Positions 8,914 to 17,528 of a stretch of 64,000 bases of DNA are shown one piece after another. The notes under the pieces are model-generated. The model was not told where the DNA came from, did no database searches, and worked only from the letters and a program-made list of their open reading frames with translations. Position numbers and translations under genes: made by a program. Positions within the stretch are counted from its first letter, which is position 1. Each line of letters opens with the position of its first letter. The stretch is from Mucilaginibacter gotjawali (GTDB lineage: Bacteria; Bacteroidota; Bacteroidia; Sphingobacteriales; Sphingobacteriaceae): the NCBI RefSeq assembly GCF_002355435.1, contig NZ_AP017313.1, forward strand, positions 3,596,001-3,660,000, given 5' to 3'.

Positions 8914-9001
8914 TCTGAACCACGGATTGAACTGATTTACTTTATTAACCTGATTTAAAATCTGTGAAATGAATAAAATCAGTTCAATCAGCGGTTCAAA
9001 C
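8913..9001. repeat. Palindromic intergenic repeat, GTCTGAAC family, copy 1
   Basis: The left arm GTCTGAACCACGGATTGAAC pairs with the right arm ending ATCAGTTCAATCAGCGGTTC. The right end is degenerate (GGTTCAAAC instead of GGTTCAGAC). It fills the spacer between the ABC permease gene and the response regulator and can fold into a long hairpin. Confidence 0.7.
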
Positions 9002-9006
9002 AATTT

Positions 9007-10191
9007 TTATTCCTCGTGCAGGGCCACCGCCGGGTAAATGGCTGCCGCCTGCTTGCCGGGATATAAAGAACAAACTAAAACCAGCAAATAAATAAATATT
9101 ATGGATAAAATAATTGCCGTAATGTAAATCCCGGCCTGCAGGTTAAATACATTCAGCAAGGGAAACTGTACTGCAAAAAATGTCCCGACAATTAAAGATA
9201 ACGTGGCGACAAGCATTGATTCAGAAACCAGCTGGCCTGAAACCGATTTGCCGGTAGCGCCTATGGCCCGGCGCAAACCAATTTCGCCACGCCTTTTGTT
9301 GATGTTGTACCACAGCACACCAAATAACCCTAATGCTACATTAATTATGAGAAAACAGCTTACGATGGACAACACTATAATTGGAACAACACTGAAATAG
9401 TTTGTACTTGTCCGTTTATTAGTGAGATGTTCTATTTCAATATCCGAGTTTTTCATATAATTGGCCAGTGTTTTATACAGATGGCCCTCGAACGCGGCAT
9501 CAGCATCCGGGGTTACTTTTATCATAATCTTTCCAAATCCATGGAATGAGCCGGTATCAGCCCTTTGGTACTGACCATATCCTGACGGTAAATAGTCGCC
9601 TTTTATTTTAACGCCTTGTATCACACCTATAACTCTCATTTTATTTTTATCGGCATCATCACCAATTAGTTTACCAACGGCAGGTTCGTTTCCAAAAATC
9701 TCTTCCTTTAATTCATCGTTTATAACGATTGGTTTATTTTTGGCAACAGCATCGCCTTTGTTAAACCAGCGCCCTTCTATAATTTTCAGGTTCAATGTTT
9801 TGTCATAGCTATCCTCTACGGCGAATTCATTAATATGGTCTATTTTTTTGCCCTTAACTGTCATTCCGCCCTGCCAGGTATTTTGCGAAAACGGCACATT
9901 ATCACTGCAAAAACTTAGTTCGCTTACCTGGGGCATGGCTTTTAAAGTTTGCCGCAGGGTTTCGTAATACGTATTGAGCGAATCCGTGCTTTTGGTTGCG
10001 TAGGCATTGTTATAATTTACAACCCACACGTTTTCATAATCCAGTCCCATGGGTTTCTTATAATTGTTATAATAGTACGCCATCAGGGTAAATACCGCGA
10101 ATATGACCAGGAAAGAGATCAATATCTCGGACATTAATAAAAAGTTTTGTTTCTTCTTATTCCAGATCAGTTTAAATAAATGCTTGAACAT
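9007..10191 (-). CDS. ABC transporter permease, MacB/FtsX type (second permease)
   Basis: A 394-residue permease. A membrane helix sits at about 18-40 (LLMSEILISFLVIFAVFTLM), then a MacB-type periplasmic domain of some 220 residues, then three C-terminal membrane helices (IIVLSIVSCFLIINVALGLFG and two more) with the FtsX motif NKRRGEIGLRRAIGATGKSV between them. This is the mechanotransmission class of ABC pump, which couples ATP hydrolysis to a periplasmic fusion protein and TolC. It is the last pump gene, 24 bases after the sister permease. The two permeases probably form a heterodimer on one ATPase. Confidence 0.9.
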   Translation of the reverse strand: MFKHLFKLIWNKKKQNFLLMSEILISFLVIFAVFTLMAYYYNNYKKPMGLDYENVWVVNYNNAYATKSTDSLNTYYETLRQTLKAMPQVSELSFCSDNVPFSQNTWQGGMTVKGKKIDHINEFAVEDSYDKTLNLKIIEGRWFNKGDAVAKNKPIVINDELKEEIFGNEPAVGKLIGDDADKNKMRVIGVIQGVKIKGDYLPSGYGQYQRADTGSFHGFGKIMIKVTPDADAAFEGHLYKTLANYMKNSDIEIEHLTNKRTSTNYFSVVPIIVLSIVSCFLIINVALGLFGVLWYNINKRRGEIGLRRAIGATGKSVSGQLVSESMLVATLSLIVGTFFAVQFPLLNVFNLQAGIYITAIILSIIFIYLLVLVCSLYPGKQAAAIYPAVALHEE

Positions 10192-10215
10192 AATATTTTT
10201 ATTTTAAAGATTAGT

Positions 10216-11442
10216 TTATTGAGCCTTTAAGGCCGTTACCACATTCAGTTTTGACATGCGCCAGGCCGGATAAACACCTGATATCAGCCCAAACACCAAA
10301 CAGATAATCAAACCGATAAACAATACCATCAAATTAACAGACAGCACCAAATTAGGGATCAGGTTTGCATTGTTTAAAATCTGTATGGCGATAAAAGCCA
10401 GCACTATGCCTATAATACCACCAAGGAGTGTGAGGATAATATTCTCGACAATAAACTGATAAACCAATGTTTTTGACGACGCCCCGAAGGCTTTTCGCAC
10501 GCCGATCTCCGACGAACGCTCCATAATGCGGGTGATGTTGATGTTTACCAGGTTTAAGGTGGGCAATAGCATAAACAAAAACACAAATGTGCCCAAAACG
10601 GTGATGACAAGTATCACTCCTGACTGGTCTTCCCTGCCGGTATCAACATAGCTGGCAAGGTAAGAGTTGGCATGGCTGTACATAACACTGATTCCTTTGG
10701 TTGTTATCGGTATCCGTTTTACGAGCTGCTCATATTCATCGTGCATTTTCTGCACATCGGCGGAGGAATTGGCCAATAAGATAGCGCTATAGCCACCTCC
10801 GTATCCCTTATCTTTATAATCGGTTTTTGATACGGTATAGGGCAGGTAAATCTGGCTATAGGTCATATAGCTGGTAATGGGGATATCTTTAACAACGCCT
10901 ATTACCCGGTATTTTACGTTATCAGCTTCAATAAATTTACCGACTACTGATGCAACGTCTCCAAAATATGCCTTTTTTATATCTTCGGATATTACCGCAA
11001 CTTTCTCGGCATTGTCAACCTGCTGCTTGGTAAAAGCCTTCCCTTCTAAAAAATCATATTCCAGTATATCCCAATAATTTGCATCGGTATATTTATAGTC
11101 GACGGCTATCTTTTTATTATTAACATAGGTGTTTGTGCCGCCAAAACCTGAAAATATGGTCATTTTAACAGGCGTTTTCATGCTGCCGGCATAGTGGCTC
11201 AAAAAATAATAGGATAGAGCTCCGGACATACTCATGTCTTTTCCCTTTTGTTCCAAACGGTTAATATATAAGGAGCGGTCGCGCTTTCTGTCGGGATAAT
11301 TATCGCCCACTACTTTATCAATAAAGGCGGTTAAAACCAATAAAATGGTGAGCGTAAAGCTGATGCCAAACAGGCTGATGAAAGTAAAAAACTTTCTCCT
11401 CCGCAATACCGCTATGGCTATTTTAAAATAATTTTTAAGCAT
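10216..11442 (-). CDS. ABC transporter permease, MacB/FtsX type (first permease)
   Basis: A 408-residue permease with the same plan as its neighbour: an N-terminal helix (FFTFISLFGISFTLTILLVL), a periplasmic domain with KVAVISEDIKKAYFGD and VKYRVIGVVKDIPI, and three C-terminal helices with the FtsX signature ITRIMERSSEIGVRKAFGAS. It is only distantly similar to the following permease, so a heterodimer is more likely than a recent duplicate. It starts 24 bases after the ATPase gene stop and belongs to the same operon. Confidence 0.9.
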   Translation of the reverse strand: MLKNYFKIAIAVLRRRKFFTFISLFGISFTLTILLVLTAFIDKVVGDNYPDRKRDRSLYINRLEQKGKDMSMSGALSYYFLSHYAGSMKTPVKMTIFSGFGGTNTYVNNKKIAVDYKYTDANYWDILEYDFLEGKAFTKQQVDNAEKVAVISEDIKKAYFGDVASVVGKFIEADNVKYRVIGVVKDIPITSYMTYSQIYLPYTVSKTDYKDKGYGGGYSAILLANSSADVQKMHDEYEQLVKRIPITTKGISVMYSHANSYLASYVDTGREDQSGVILVITVLGTFVFLFMLLPTLNLVNINITRIMERSSEIGVRKAFGASSKTLVYQFIVENIILTLLGGIIGIVLAFIAIQILNNANLIPNLVLSVNLMVLFIGLIICLVFGLISGVYPAWRMSKLNVVTALKAQ

Positions 11443-11466
11443 AATTTTAATTTTTAAGCTGATGAA

Positions 11467-12132
11467 TTATTGAACCTGTGATCCGTCGAATAAGCGAATC
11501 AGCCTGTGTGTTTTGTGCGCCATGTTTTCATCGTGCGTTACCATTACGATAGTGGTGCCGTCGTTTTGATTTAACTGCATCAGGATGTCCATAATTTCGT
11601 TGCCCATGGCGCTGTCAAGGTTACCGGTAGGCTCATCGGCAAGGATGATCTCGGGGCGACCCACTATCGCTCTTGCAATGGCTACCCGCTGCTTTTGGCC
11701 GCCTGATAGCTGGTTGGGGAAGTGTTTCATGCGGTTTGCCAGGCCCACTTTTGCCAGCGCCTCTGATGCCAGGGCTTTTCTTTCTTTGGCTGTGCTGTTG
11801 CGGTATAAAAGCGGCAGTTCCACATTATCCAGCACCTGCAAATCATTAATGAGGTGGTAGCTTTGAAATATGAACCCAAGCTTCTGGTTCCTGAAATTTG
11901 CCAACTGTTTGTCCGATAAATTTTCGGTTTTCTGATCGCCGATCTTGATCTGCCCTTTGGACGGTGCATCCAGCAGCCCCATTATATTGAGCAAAGTACT
12001 TTTCCCACAGCCCGAAGGGCCCATAATGGAAAGGAACTCTCCTTTAGCGACATCGAGGCTAATGCTGCTTAATGCCAGCGTTTCAACCGTGCTGGTGCGG
12101 TAAACTTTTTCTATGTTTTGTAATTGTATCAT
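11467..12132 (-). CDS. ABC transporter ATP-binding protein, LolD/MacB type
   Basis: A complete 221-residue nucleotide-binding domain: Walker [13 protein letters not shown] near residue 39, Q-loop in [20 protein letters not shown], signature [15 protein letters not shown] near 142, Walker [13 protein letters not shown], and switch His in VMVTHDEN. The MacB/LolD subfamily powers periplasm-facing efflux or lipoprotein release without moving substrate through the membrane itself. Flanking fusion-protein, channel and permease genes favour efflux. The substrate cannot be told from sequence. Confidence 0.93.
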   Translation of the reverse strand: MIQLQNIEKVYRTSTVETLALSSISLDVAKGEFLSIMGPSGCGKSTLLNIMGLLDAPSKGQIKIGDQKTENLSDKQLANFRNQKLGFIFQSYHLINDLQVLDNVELPLLYRNSTAKERKALASEALAKVGLANRMKHFPNQLSGGQKQRVAIARAIVGRPEIILADEPTGNLDSAMGNEIMDILMQLNQNDGTTIVMVTHDENMAHKTHRLIRLFDGSQVQ

Positions 12133-12172
12133 CGTTTTAATTATTGAATTAGTGATTTAGTGAGTTGTTAAA

Positions 12173-13627
12173 TTATTTATAGGTGATCTTTTCATTTTTT
12201 TCAAAGTCGAACAGCGACAGGTACCTTAGTTGATAATAAGCGCTCCAGAAATCCCGTAACGATTGTACGTAATCCCTTTGTGCCTGGTCGTTTTCAGTGA
12301 AGGCAATGCTCAGGTCAGTGATACTCAGGTCGCCTAAAACATACCTGTCGCGGGCTATCTTATATTTTTCGGAGGCGATGCTGTCTGCTTCGGCGGTTAA
12401 GGCCAGTTGTTCCCTCATCACATTAAATAAGGACACCTGGGTAACTATTTGCTGTTTAAAGGTCTGTTTGTCCTGCTCTACAGAGTATTCAGTAAGCTGC
12501 TGGTTAGCTTCGGCAGTTTTAATTTTAGCTTTTGACCTTCCCCAATCCAATACCGGTATAGAAAATGTCAACTCAAGCAATTGCTGCGTTTGCGGCGACC
12601 GGTATACGCCAGGGATAGTGGTTGCCGAATTGGATGTACCCAGGTTTGCAGTTAACGAAGCGGTTAAACCTGTTTGCCCGTGCGCTATCGCTACATCCCG
12701 TTTCGCTTCGGCTATGCGCCTTATAAAGGCAATCGCATCCGAGCGGTTTGCAAAAGCCTCTGCCAAAACCCTGTCGCTGGTTACGGTCATCTGGCTGATG
12801 AATTGCGGGGCGACGAGTACAATTTTATCGTTACCCTCCTGGCCAATATAACTCCGCAGGTTAAGGGTAGCAATTTCAACATCACGCCTGGCGGTGCCTG
12901 CTGCCTTTTTGGCGTTCAGTTGCTCTAATTGTAACTGCAAGATCTCGTTTTTGGATACTTTCCCTAACTGAAACTTCAGGTTGGCAATTTTTAAGATCTT
13001 TTGGGTGTTGGCTAAATTATTTTCGGCAGTTTGCAGGTTTACCTGTGCCAGCAGCAGGTCGAAAAAATAGCCGGTTACTGTAATGGAGATCTGCTCCTGC
13101 GCCTCTAGGTAAGCCTGTTTGCTTTCTTTATATAATAAAGGCTGAATCTTTTTGTCCCACTTCAGGCTGTTAAACTGGCCCAATGGCTGGCTGAAGCCGA
13201 TGGCATAAGGCGTCCCATTATATAAAATATTGTGGCGGTCGAAATCGTCAAAACGCTGCATCTGGGTCATCCCGTAAATGGTGGCGCCGGTGGCGGTGAT
13301 ACTCTGGCTAAAATTTAAAGTTAATGCTGAATTATCATAGTGGATCGACTGAAACAGGATCGAGCCATCCGGCTGAATAACAGGCGTGCTGGTTTTACTG
13401 TAGCCGGGCAAATTTCCGCTTAAGGATAACTGTGGCTGGTAATTCGATTTATAGGTTCTCCATTGCCAGTACTTTGTCTCTTTGGTAGTGGCAGCTTGTT
13501 TTGCGGCAATTGAGTTACCTTTTGCCATTTCAACAACATCCGTAAGTGTAAGCCTTAGGGTATCGCTGCCGCTGCAAAACGCCCGGGTGCTGATGGTTAA
13601 TAATAATATGATATATAGATATTTCAT
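12173..13627 (-). CDS. TolC-family outer-membrane efflux channel
   Basis: A 484-residue protein with a cleavable signal peptide (IILLLTISTRAFCSGSD) and two OEP repeats rich in long amphipathic helices with Gln, Ala and Asn (LTDVVEMAKGNSIAAKQAATT, NLANTQKILKIANLKFQLGK, LGDLSITDLSIAFTENDQAQ). It forms the outer-membrane exit duct. It lies between the fusion-protein gene and the ATPase gene, so all parts of the tripartite pump are encoded together. It differs from E. coli TolC mainly in the N-terminal strands, as is normal for Bacteroidota. Confidence 0.9.
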   Translation of the reverse strand: MKYLYIILLLTISTRAFCSGSDTLRLTLTDVVEMAKGNSIAAKQAATTKETKYWQWRTYKSNYQPQLSLSGNLPGYSKTSTPVIQPDGSILFQSIHYDNSALTLNFSQSITATGATIYGMTQMQRFDDFDRHNILYNGTPYAIGFSQPLGQFNSLKWDKKIQPLLYKESKQAYLEAQEQISITVTGYFFDLLLAQVNLQTAENNLANTQKILKIANLKFQLGKVSKNEILQLQLEQLNAKKAAGTARRDVEIATLNLRSYIGQEGNDKIVLVAPQFISQMTVTSDRVLAEAFANRSDAIAFIRRIAEAKRDVAIAHGQTGLTASLTANLGTSNSATTIPGVYRSPQTQQLLELTFSIPVLDWGRSKAKIKTAEANQQLTEYSVEQDKQTFKQQIVTQVSLFNVMREQLALTAEADSIASEKYKIARDRYVLGDLSITDLSIAFTENDQAQRDYVQSLRDFWSAYYQLRYLSLFDFEKNEKITYK

Positions 13628-13635
13628 TGTTATTT

Positions 13636-13680
13636 TGTCTGAACTATGATTTATAGGATTAAAAGATTTTAGGATTTTGG
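13636..13680. repeat. Partial GTCTGAAC-family repeat (left arm only)
   Basis: TGTCTGAACTATGATTTATA and the following GGATTAAAAGATTTTAGGATTTT match the left arm of the palindromes at 15101 and 48166. No matching GTTCAGACA right end is found before the fusion-protein stop. It may be a decayed or half copy. Confidence 0.5.
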
Positions 13681-13726
13681 TGTGTAAACAACTTAGTCAA
13701 CCTAATCCAACTTAATCAACCACTCA

Positions 13727-14971
13727 CTAATTAATAACTACTTCTTTTGAATTTTTAAACTCGCTCATATCTGATGTGATCACCACGTCGCCGGGTTTAA
13801 CGCCATCTTTAATTTCAACATTGTCGAAATTAGTGAGGCCGATATGTACCGTTCGTTTTTGAGCGATCCCGTTATTGAGCACAAAAATGTCCTGCAAGTT
13901 TGATCCTTTGAATGCGGCGCCGTTTGATACCATCATTACATGGTTATGGGTAGCAGTAACTAGGTAAACATCCACTTTCATATTTGGGCGAAGCACCGCG
14001 CTATTGCGCTCATCCAGTTGGATATCGAAAGTGATGATGCTGTTTTGGATAGATGGTGACACATTTGCCACGTGCCCTTTTAACTGTGTATCATTGATCA
14101 GCACAATTACAGGGATACCATTATGGACCTCGTTCATTGCGTTATCTGAAATACTTCCCTGCACTTTAAAGCTGCTCAAATCGGCTATCCTTGCCAATGA
14201 TTCGCCTTCTTTTATATTCTGACCAATATTTTTGTTTACATAGGTGACCACACCGGCGCGGGTAGCTACAATATTCGCCAGATCCAGTTTATGCTGCAGG
14301 GCATTTAAATCACTCCTCAAAACATCTGCAGCCAACTGTGCCTCCTTGATCTCGATCTGCATGGTCTGCTGCTTGTTTTTGATCTCGTTTTCAATCTGTT
14401 TCTTTTCCAGCTGGGCGACTTTTAGGTTTAACTCCGCTTGTTCTATCCCTTCGCGTGTGCCGCCTCCGGCGCTAAACAGGCGTTTGGCATTTTCCACCGC
14501 ATCGGTCAGATCGCTGATGTGCAACTGTTTGATATCGTTATTTGATTTGATATCGAAAAAGCTTTTGTTCAAATCAAGCTTTAGCTTTTCAATTTCGTTT
14601 TGTTTGGATTCCAGTTGAAACTTCTGTTTATCGAAATCATTTTGAGCCGCTGATTTGTCGAGGGTAAGGATAGACTGGCCTGCCTTAACCTTATTACCTG
14701 CATCCATAATTACATTTTTGATGGAGGCATTTATCGGGCTGGTTAAAATCTCTTCAAACTCGGGCAATACCTCGCCGGTGGCGTTGATGGTATTGTCGAT
14801 GTTGCCTACCTTTACAACAGCGGAGGTGATGTCTGACCTTTTTACCGATGATTTAAAGATCACCCGCACTAACCATATCGCAGCAACCAATACCGCGATG
14901 CTGATTATGGCAATTGTGATCCCTTTTTTCCTGTTCTGAATCGTAACTTCCTGTGTTATTTCCTTATCCAT
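13727..14971 (-). CDS. Membrane fusion protein, HlyD/RND-MacA type
   Basis: A 414-residue periplasmic adaptor. A membrane anchor is at about 19-37 (ITIAIISIAVLVAAIWLV). A biotinyl-lipoyl-like half motif follows (NIDNTINATGEVLPEFEEIL and VMDAGNKVKAGQSILTLD), then a long coiled coil at about 110-230 rich in Lys, Glu and Gln, the second lipoyl half (ATRAGVVTYVNKNIGQNIKEGE), and a beta-barrel/membrane-proximal domain (LRPNMKVDVYLVT, IEIKDGVKPGDVVITS-like end). It links the ABC permeases to TolC. As the first gene of the block it lies just downstream of the sigma-54 promoter match. Confidence 0.92.
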   Translation of the reverse strand: MDKEITQEVTIQNRKKGITIAIISIAVLVAAIWLVRVIFKSSVKRSDITSAVVKVGNIDNTINATGEVLPEFEEILTSPINASIKNVIMDAGNKVKAGQSILTLDKSAAQNDFDKQKFQLESKQNEIEKLKLDLNKSFFDIKSNNDIKQLHISDLTDAVENAKRLFSAGGGTREGIEQAELNLKVAQLEKKQIENEIKNKQQTMQIEIKEAQLAADVLRSDLNALQHKLDLANIVATRAGVVTYVNKNIGQNIKEGESLARIADLSSFKVQGSISDNAMNEVHNGIPVIVLINDTQLKGHVANVSPSIQNSIITFDIQLDERNSAVLRPNMKVDVYLVTATHNHVMMVSNGAAFKGSNLQDIFVLNNGIAQKRTVHIGLTNFDNVEIKDGVKPGDVVITSDMSEFKNSKEVVIN

Positions 14972-14996
14972 AGTACCTTGTATAGCATAGTTATAC

Positions 14997-15011
14997 GCAA
15001 TAGGTGTACCA
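14997..15011 (-). promoter_or_regulatory. Sigma-54 (-24/-12) promoter of the efflux operon
   Basis: The minus strand reads TGGTACACCTATTGC, matching the consensus TGGYAC-N5-TTGC with the invariant GG and GC 12 bases apart. The predicted start is near 14985, about 14 bases ahead of the fusion-protein ATG, with AAGG as a possible ribosome site between. An NtrC-type activator with an intact GAFTDA loop is encoded in the same block, which supports the call. Confidence 0.7.
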
Positions 15012-15100
15012 AAATTAAAATATTAAAAATCAATACTTTATCATTTTTAGTTTTCAAAAAAGTGATCGATATCGGACAAAAAAACCGTAAATGGACAAAA

Positions 15101-15196
15101 TGTCTGAACTCGAATTTTTCGGATTAACGAATTATCGGAATTTTACGTTTGTTTAATTCTATGAATTCCTCAATTCGAAAAATTCGAGTTCAGACA
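15101..15196. repeat. Palindromic intergenic repeat, GTCTGAAC family, copy 2 (best preserved)
   Basis: TGTCTGAACTCGAATTTTTC on the left is mirrored exactly by GAAAAATTCGAGTTCAGACA on the right. The arms extend to about 33 bp with roughly three mismatches around a 30-base loop. The right end overlaps the stop codon of the flavoprotein gene at 15190-15192. It can fold into a very stable hairpin and probably also ends transcription. Confidence 0.8.
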
Positions 15197-16626
15197 ATAT
15201 CGAAGACATCCTTTAGCGCGCGTTTTGCAGCGTGATAGCCACACATGCCATGCACACCACCGCCGGGTGGCGTGGATGAGGAACAGATATAGATGCCTTT
15301 TGCGGATGTTTTATAGGGCGACCAACGCAGTGCGGGGCGGGTAAATAATTGGCCGAGGTCGATTATGCCGCCGTTGATGTCACCGCCGATGTAGTTGGGG
15401 TTGTACGCTTCCATTTGGGCGGTGTTAAAGATATGCCGTGCAAGTATTCTTTCTCTGAAGCCCGGGGCAAAACGCTCCACCTGTTTTTCAATGGCTTCCG
15501 TCATGTCTGTTTTGGAACCATTGGGCACATGGCAATAGGCCCATGCGGTATGTTTGCCTTTTGGCGCCCGCGTTGGGTCAAATAAGGAGGATTGGGTGAG
15601 CAGTACGAAAGGTTTTTCAACCGTTCGGCCTTCTGAGCACTGTTGTTCGGTTGCCGCAATTTCTTCAAAAGTATTGCCGAGATGGATGGTTCCCGCTTCG
15701 CGGCAGCCGGCAGTCGTGAAAGGAATTGGCGCATCCAGCGCCCAGTCGATCTTGAAAACCCCCATACCATACCTGTACCGTTCCAATTGCCATTTGTAAA
15801 CAGCCGAAAACTTATGGCCGGCAATCTGCAACAACTGCTTCGGCGTAACATCAAACAATACAGCATGAGCTGATGGCAGTTGCTCCATTGAACTCACACA
15901 AAAATTCGTTTCAATTTTTCCGCCTAACGAAAGGAAATAGGCGGCAAGGGCATTGGCGATGCTTACCGAACCACCTCTAGGTACCGGCCACCCTTTTAAA
16001 TGCGCCTGGGCCATTAATACAAGCGCCACGGCCGAGGTGGCTGCATTGGTTAAGGGCTGTATAGAATGTGCGGCCATCCCTCCGATTAAAGCCCGAGCTT
16101 CCCTGGTTTCAAAACGTTTTATTAAATGCGCAGCGGATGTTAATGCTGTCAAGCCAAAGCGGGCCATCGCCAGCGGATGTTTGGGGTAGTGCAAAGGCCC
16201 CAGAACATCAGGGGCTATTGCGGGCCAGTCATTAACTACTGGTTGCATCAACTTTTTATAGGCTTGTTCATCGGCGCCAAGTAAACCTGCCGTTTCTTCT
16301 ATTGAGTTTTTTATTATAGCTGCCTTCCCGTTATCAAATGGATGAGCTGCTGCTATTGGCGGGAAAATATATTCCAGGCCATGTTTATCAAGCGGCAGGG
16401 TTTCAAAAAAAGGCGATGCCACCGCAAGCGGGTGAATTGCCGAACAAATATCATGGATATAACCAGGCAGGGTAAGTTCGGCAGAGCGGAGTCCGCCGCC
16501 GATAGTTTCTTTCCCTTCGATCAATAAAACAGAAAGGCCCTTTTGCTGCATTAGTATGGCCGCCGCAAGCCCATTTGGGCCGGAACCTACCACTATGGCA
16601 TCAAAATCGCGTTTCTCCAAAGTCAT
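15190..16626 (-). CDS. Phytoene desaturase-like FAD-dependent oxidoreductase
   Basis: A 478-residue flavoprotein with a Rossmann FAD site at the N-terminus (DAIVVGSGPNGLAAAILMQQ then LLIEGKETIGGG) and the C-terminal family signature (PYKTSAKGIYICSSSTPPGGGVHGMCGYHAA). This matches the CrtI/phytoene dehydrogenase-related group of NAD(P)/FAD oxidoreductases. No crtB or other carotenoid gene is next to it, so carotenoid work is not supported and the substrate is unknown. Its start overlaps the NIPSNAP gene stop by one base (TAATG), so the two are co-translated. The stop codon lies inside a palindromic repeat. Confidence 0.85.
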   Translation of the reverse strand: MTLEKRDFDAIVVGSGPNGLAAAILMQQKGLSVLLIEGKETIGGGLRSAELTLPGYIHDICSAIHPLAVASPFFETLPLDKHGLEYIFPPIAAAHPFDNGKAAIIKNSIEETAGLLGADEQAYKKLMQPVVNDWPAIAPDVLGPLHYPKHPLAMARFGLTALTSAAHLIKRFETREARALIGGMAAHSIQPLTNAATSAVALVLMAQAHLKGWPVPRGGSVSIANALAAYFLSLGGKIETNFCVSSMEQLPSAHAVLFDVTPKQLLQIAGHKFSAVYKWQLERYRYGMGVFKIDWALDAPIPFTTAGCREAGTIHLGNTFEEIAATEQQCSEGRTVEKPFVLLTQSSLFDPTRAPKGKHTAWAYCHVPNGSKTDMTEAIEKQVERFAPGFRERILARHIFNTAQMEAYNPNYIGGDINGGIIDLGQLFTRPALRWSPYKTSAKGIYICSSSTPPGGGVHGMCGYHAAKRALKDVFDIV

Positions 16627-17408
16627 TAAAAATCAGAATATGCGGTTGGATGCAGGAAGATGATATCCGCTTTTGATACATTATGCTGGTATTGCGGAAG
16701 CGCCACCAAAGTCTTCCACTCCGGATCGTTCGAAAATGTATCCCAATGTTTATCCCTGTCAGCTTTACTGTTAAAGGTGGTCATGTACATCAGGTTGGGC
16801 ATATGGCTCCCTGCCAGCACTTCCGCATAAAAAACAGCGTTAAAACCCAGTCTTTTAAACAGCGCTACCTCATTACCATCATTAAACATTTTAACTTTGT
16901 TTAAATTAAAAGCCTCGGACGGGCTTTCATAGCTGCGCAGCTCATAAACACGGTCTGATTTTCCCGCAGAAAGCTGAGGTACTGCCGGTGCAACCATTTT
17001 AGGGAAGGCCTTTAAAACTATTGTTTCCAACCGTGTATAAGGCTCATCATTGTATGGTGCATTGATATAATCTTTCCCATCAATAAAGTACTGCGAATCG
17101 GCCGATAATTTATCGGTAAGGCTTTCCAACTGTTTCCATGTGCGGAACGGGATCAAAACATAGACCCTTTTGTCGGCCGTATCGCCGGCAAGCGGCTTAA
17201 AAACACCCACATTTTTTATACCCATCCGATGCAATGCGGGAAGGAATGCGTTCTGGAGATAATAATCAAGGCGATCTTCCTGGGCCTGTGTTTTCAGGTG
17301 GTAGATCTTAAGCTGGTAATAGTATTTTGGCGCTGCATCAGCTTTAAAACAGAAAAAGATCGCGGAAAGCAGGAGTAAGAAACGAATAGTTGATTTAATA
17401 TTGGTCAT
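16626..17408 (-). CDS. Secreted NIPSNAP-family protein
   Basis: 260 residues with a signal peptide ending at ADAAPK. Two NIPSNAP-type ferredoxin-like domains follow: YYYQLKIYHLKTQAQEDRLDYY with the first about 28-125, and VYELRSYESPSEAFNLNKVKMF with the second about 145-255, including the typical MYMTTFNSKADRDKHWDTF. The fold is common in small-molecule binding or stress proteins and no catalytic residue is obvious. Translational coupling to the flavoprotein suggests they act in one pathway, although one is exported and the other appears cytosolic. Confidence 0.8.
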   Translation of the reverse strand: MTNIKSTIRFLLLLSAIFFCFKADAAPKYYYQLKIYHLKTQAQEDRLDYYLQNAFLPALHRMGIKNVGVFKPLAGDTADKRVYVLIPFRTWKQLESLTDKLSADSQYFIDGKDYINAPYNDEPYTRLETIVLKAFPKMVAPAVPQLSAGKSDRVYELRSYESPSEAFNLNKVKMFNDGNEVALFKRLGFNAVFYAEVLAGSHMPNLMYMTTFNSKADRDKHWDTFSNDPEWKTLVALPQYQHNVSKADIIFLHPTAYSDF

Positions 17409-17528
17409 TATAAAAAGAATTAAAAATACTGGGTGAAATTAACTTTTTCCTTTAATAATAAGTACCCGTTTGTGCGGGTTAAAGCCTGGTTGTAGTATAA
17501 TTGTTGCAGTACCGGCCCGTTCCGGGCG

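Noticed and set aside
12297..12851. 184-residue open frame on the + strand
   Set aside because: It is antisense to the TolC-family gene, has biased composition of a shadow frame (Ser/Leu/Ala-rich with no domain), and lacks a ribosome site.
15190..16626. Carotenoid desaturase (crtI) label
   Set aside because: No crtB, crtE or other carotenoid gene is nearby, and the family is broad, so the specific name is not supported.
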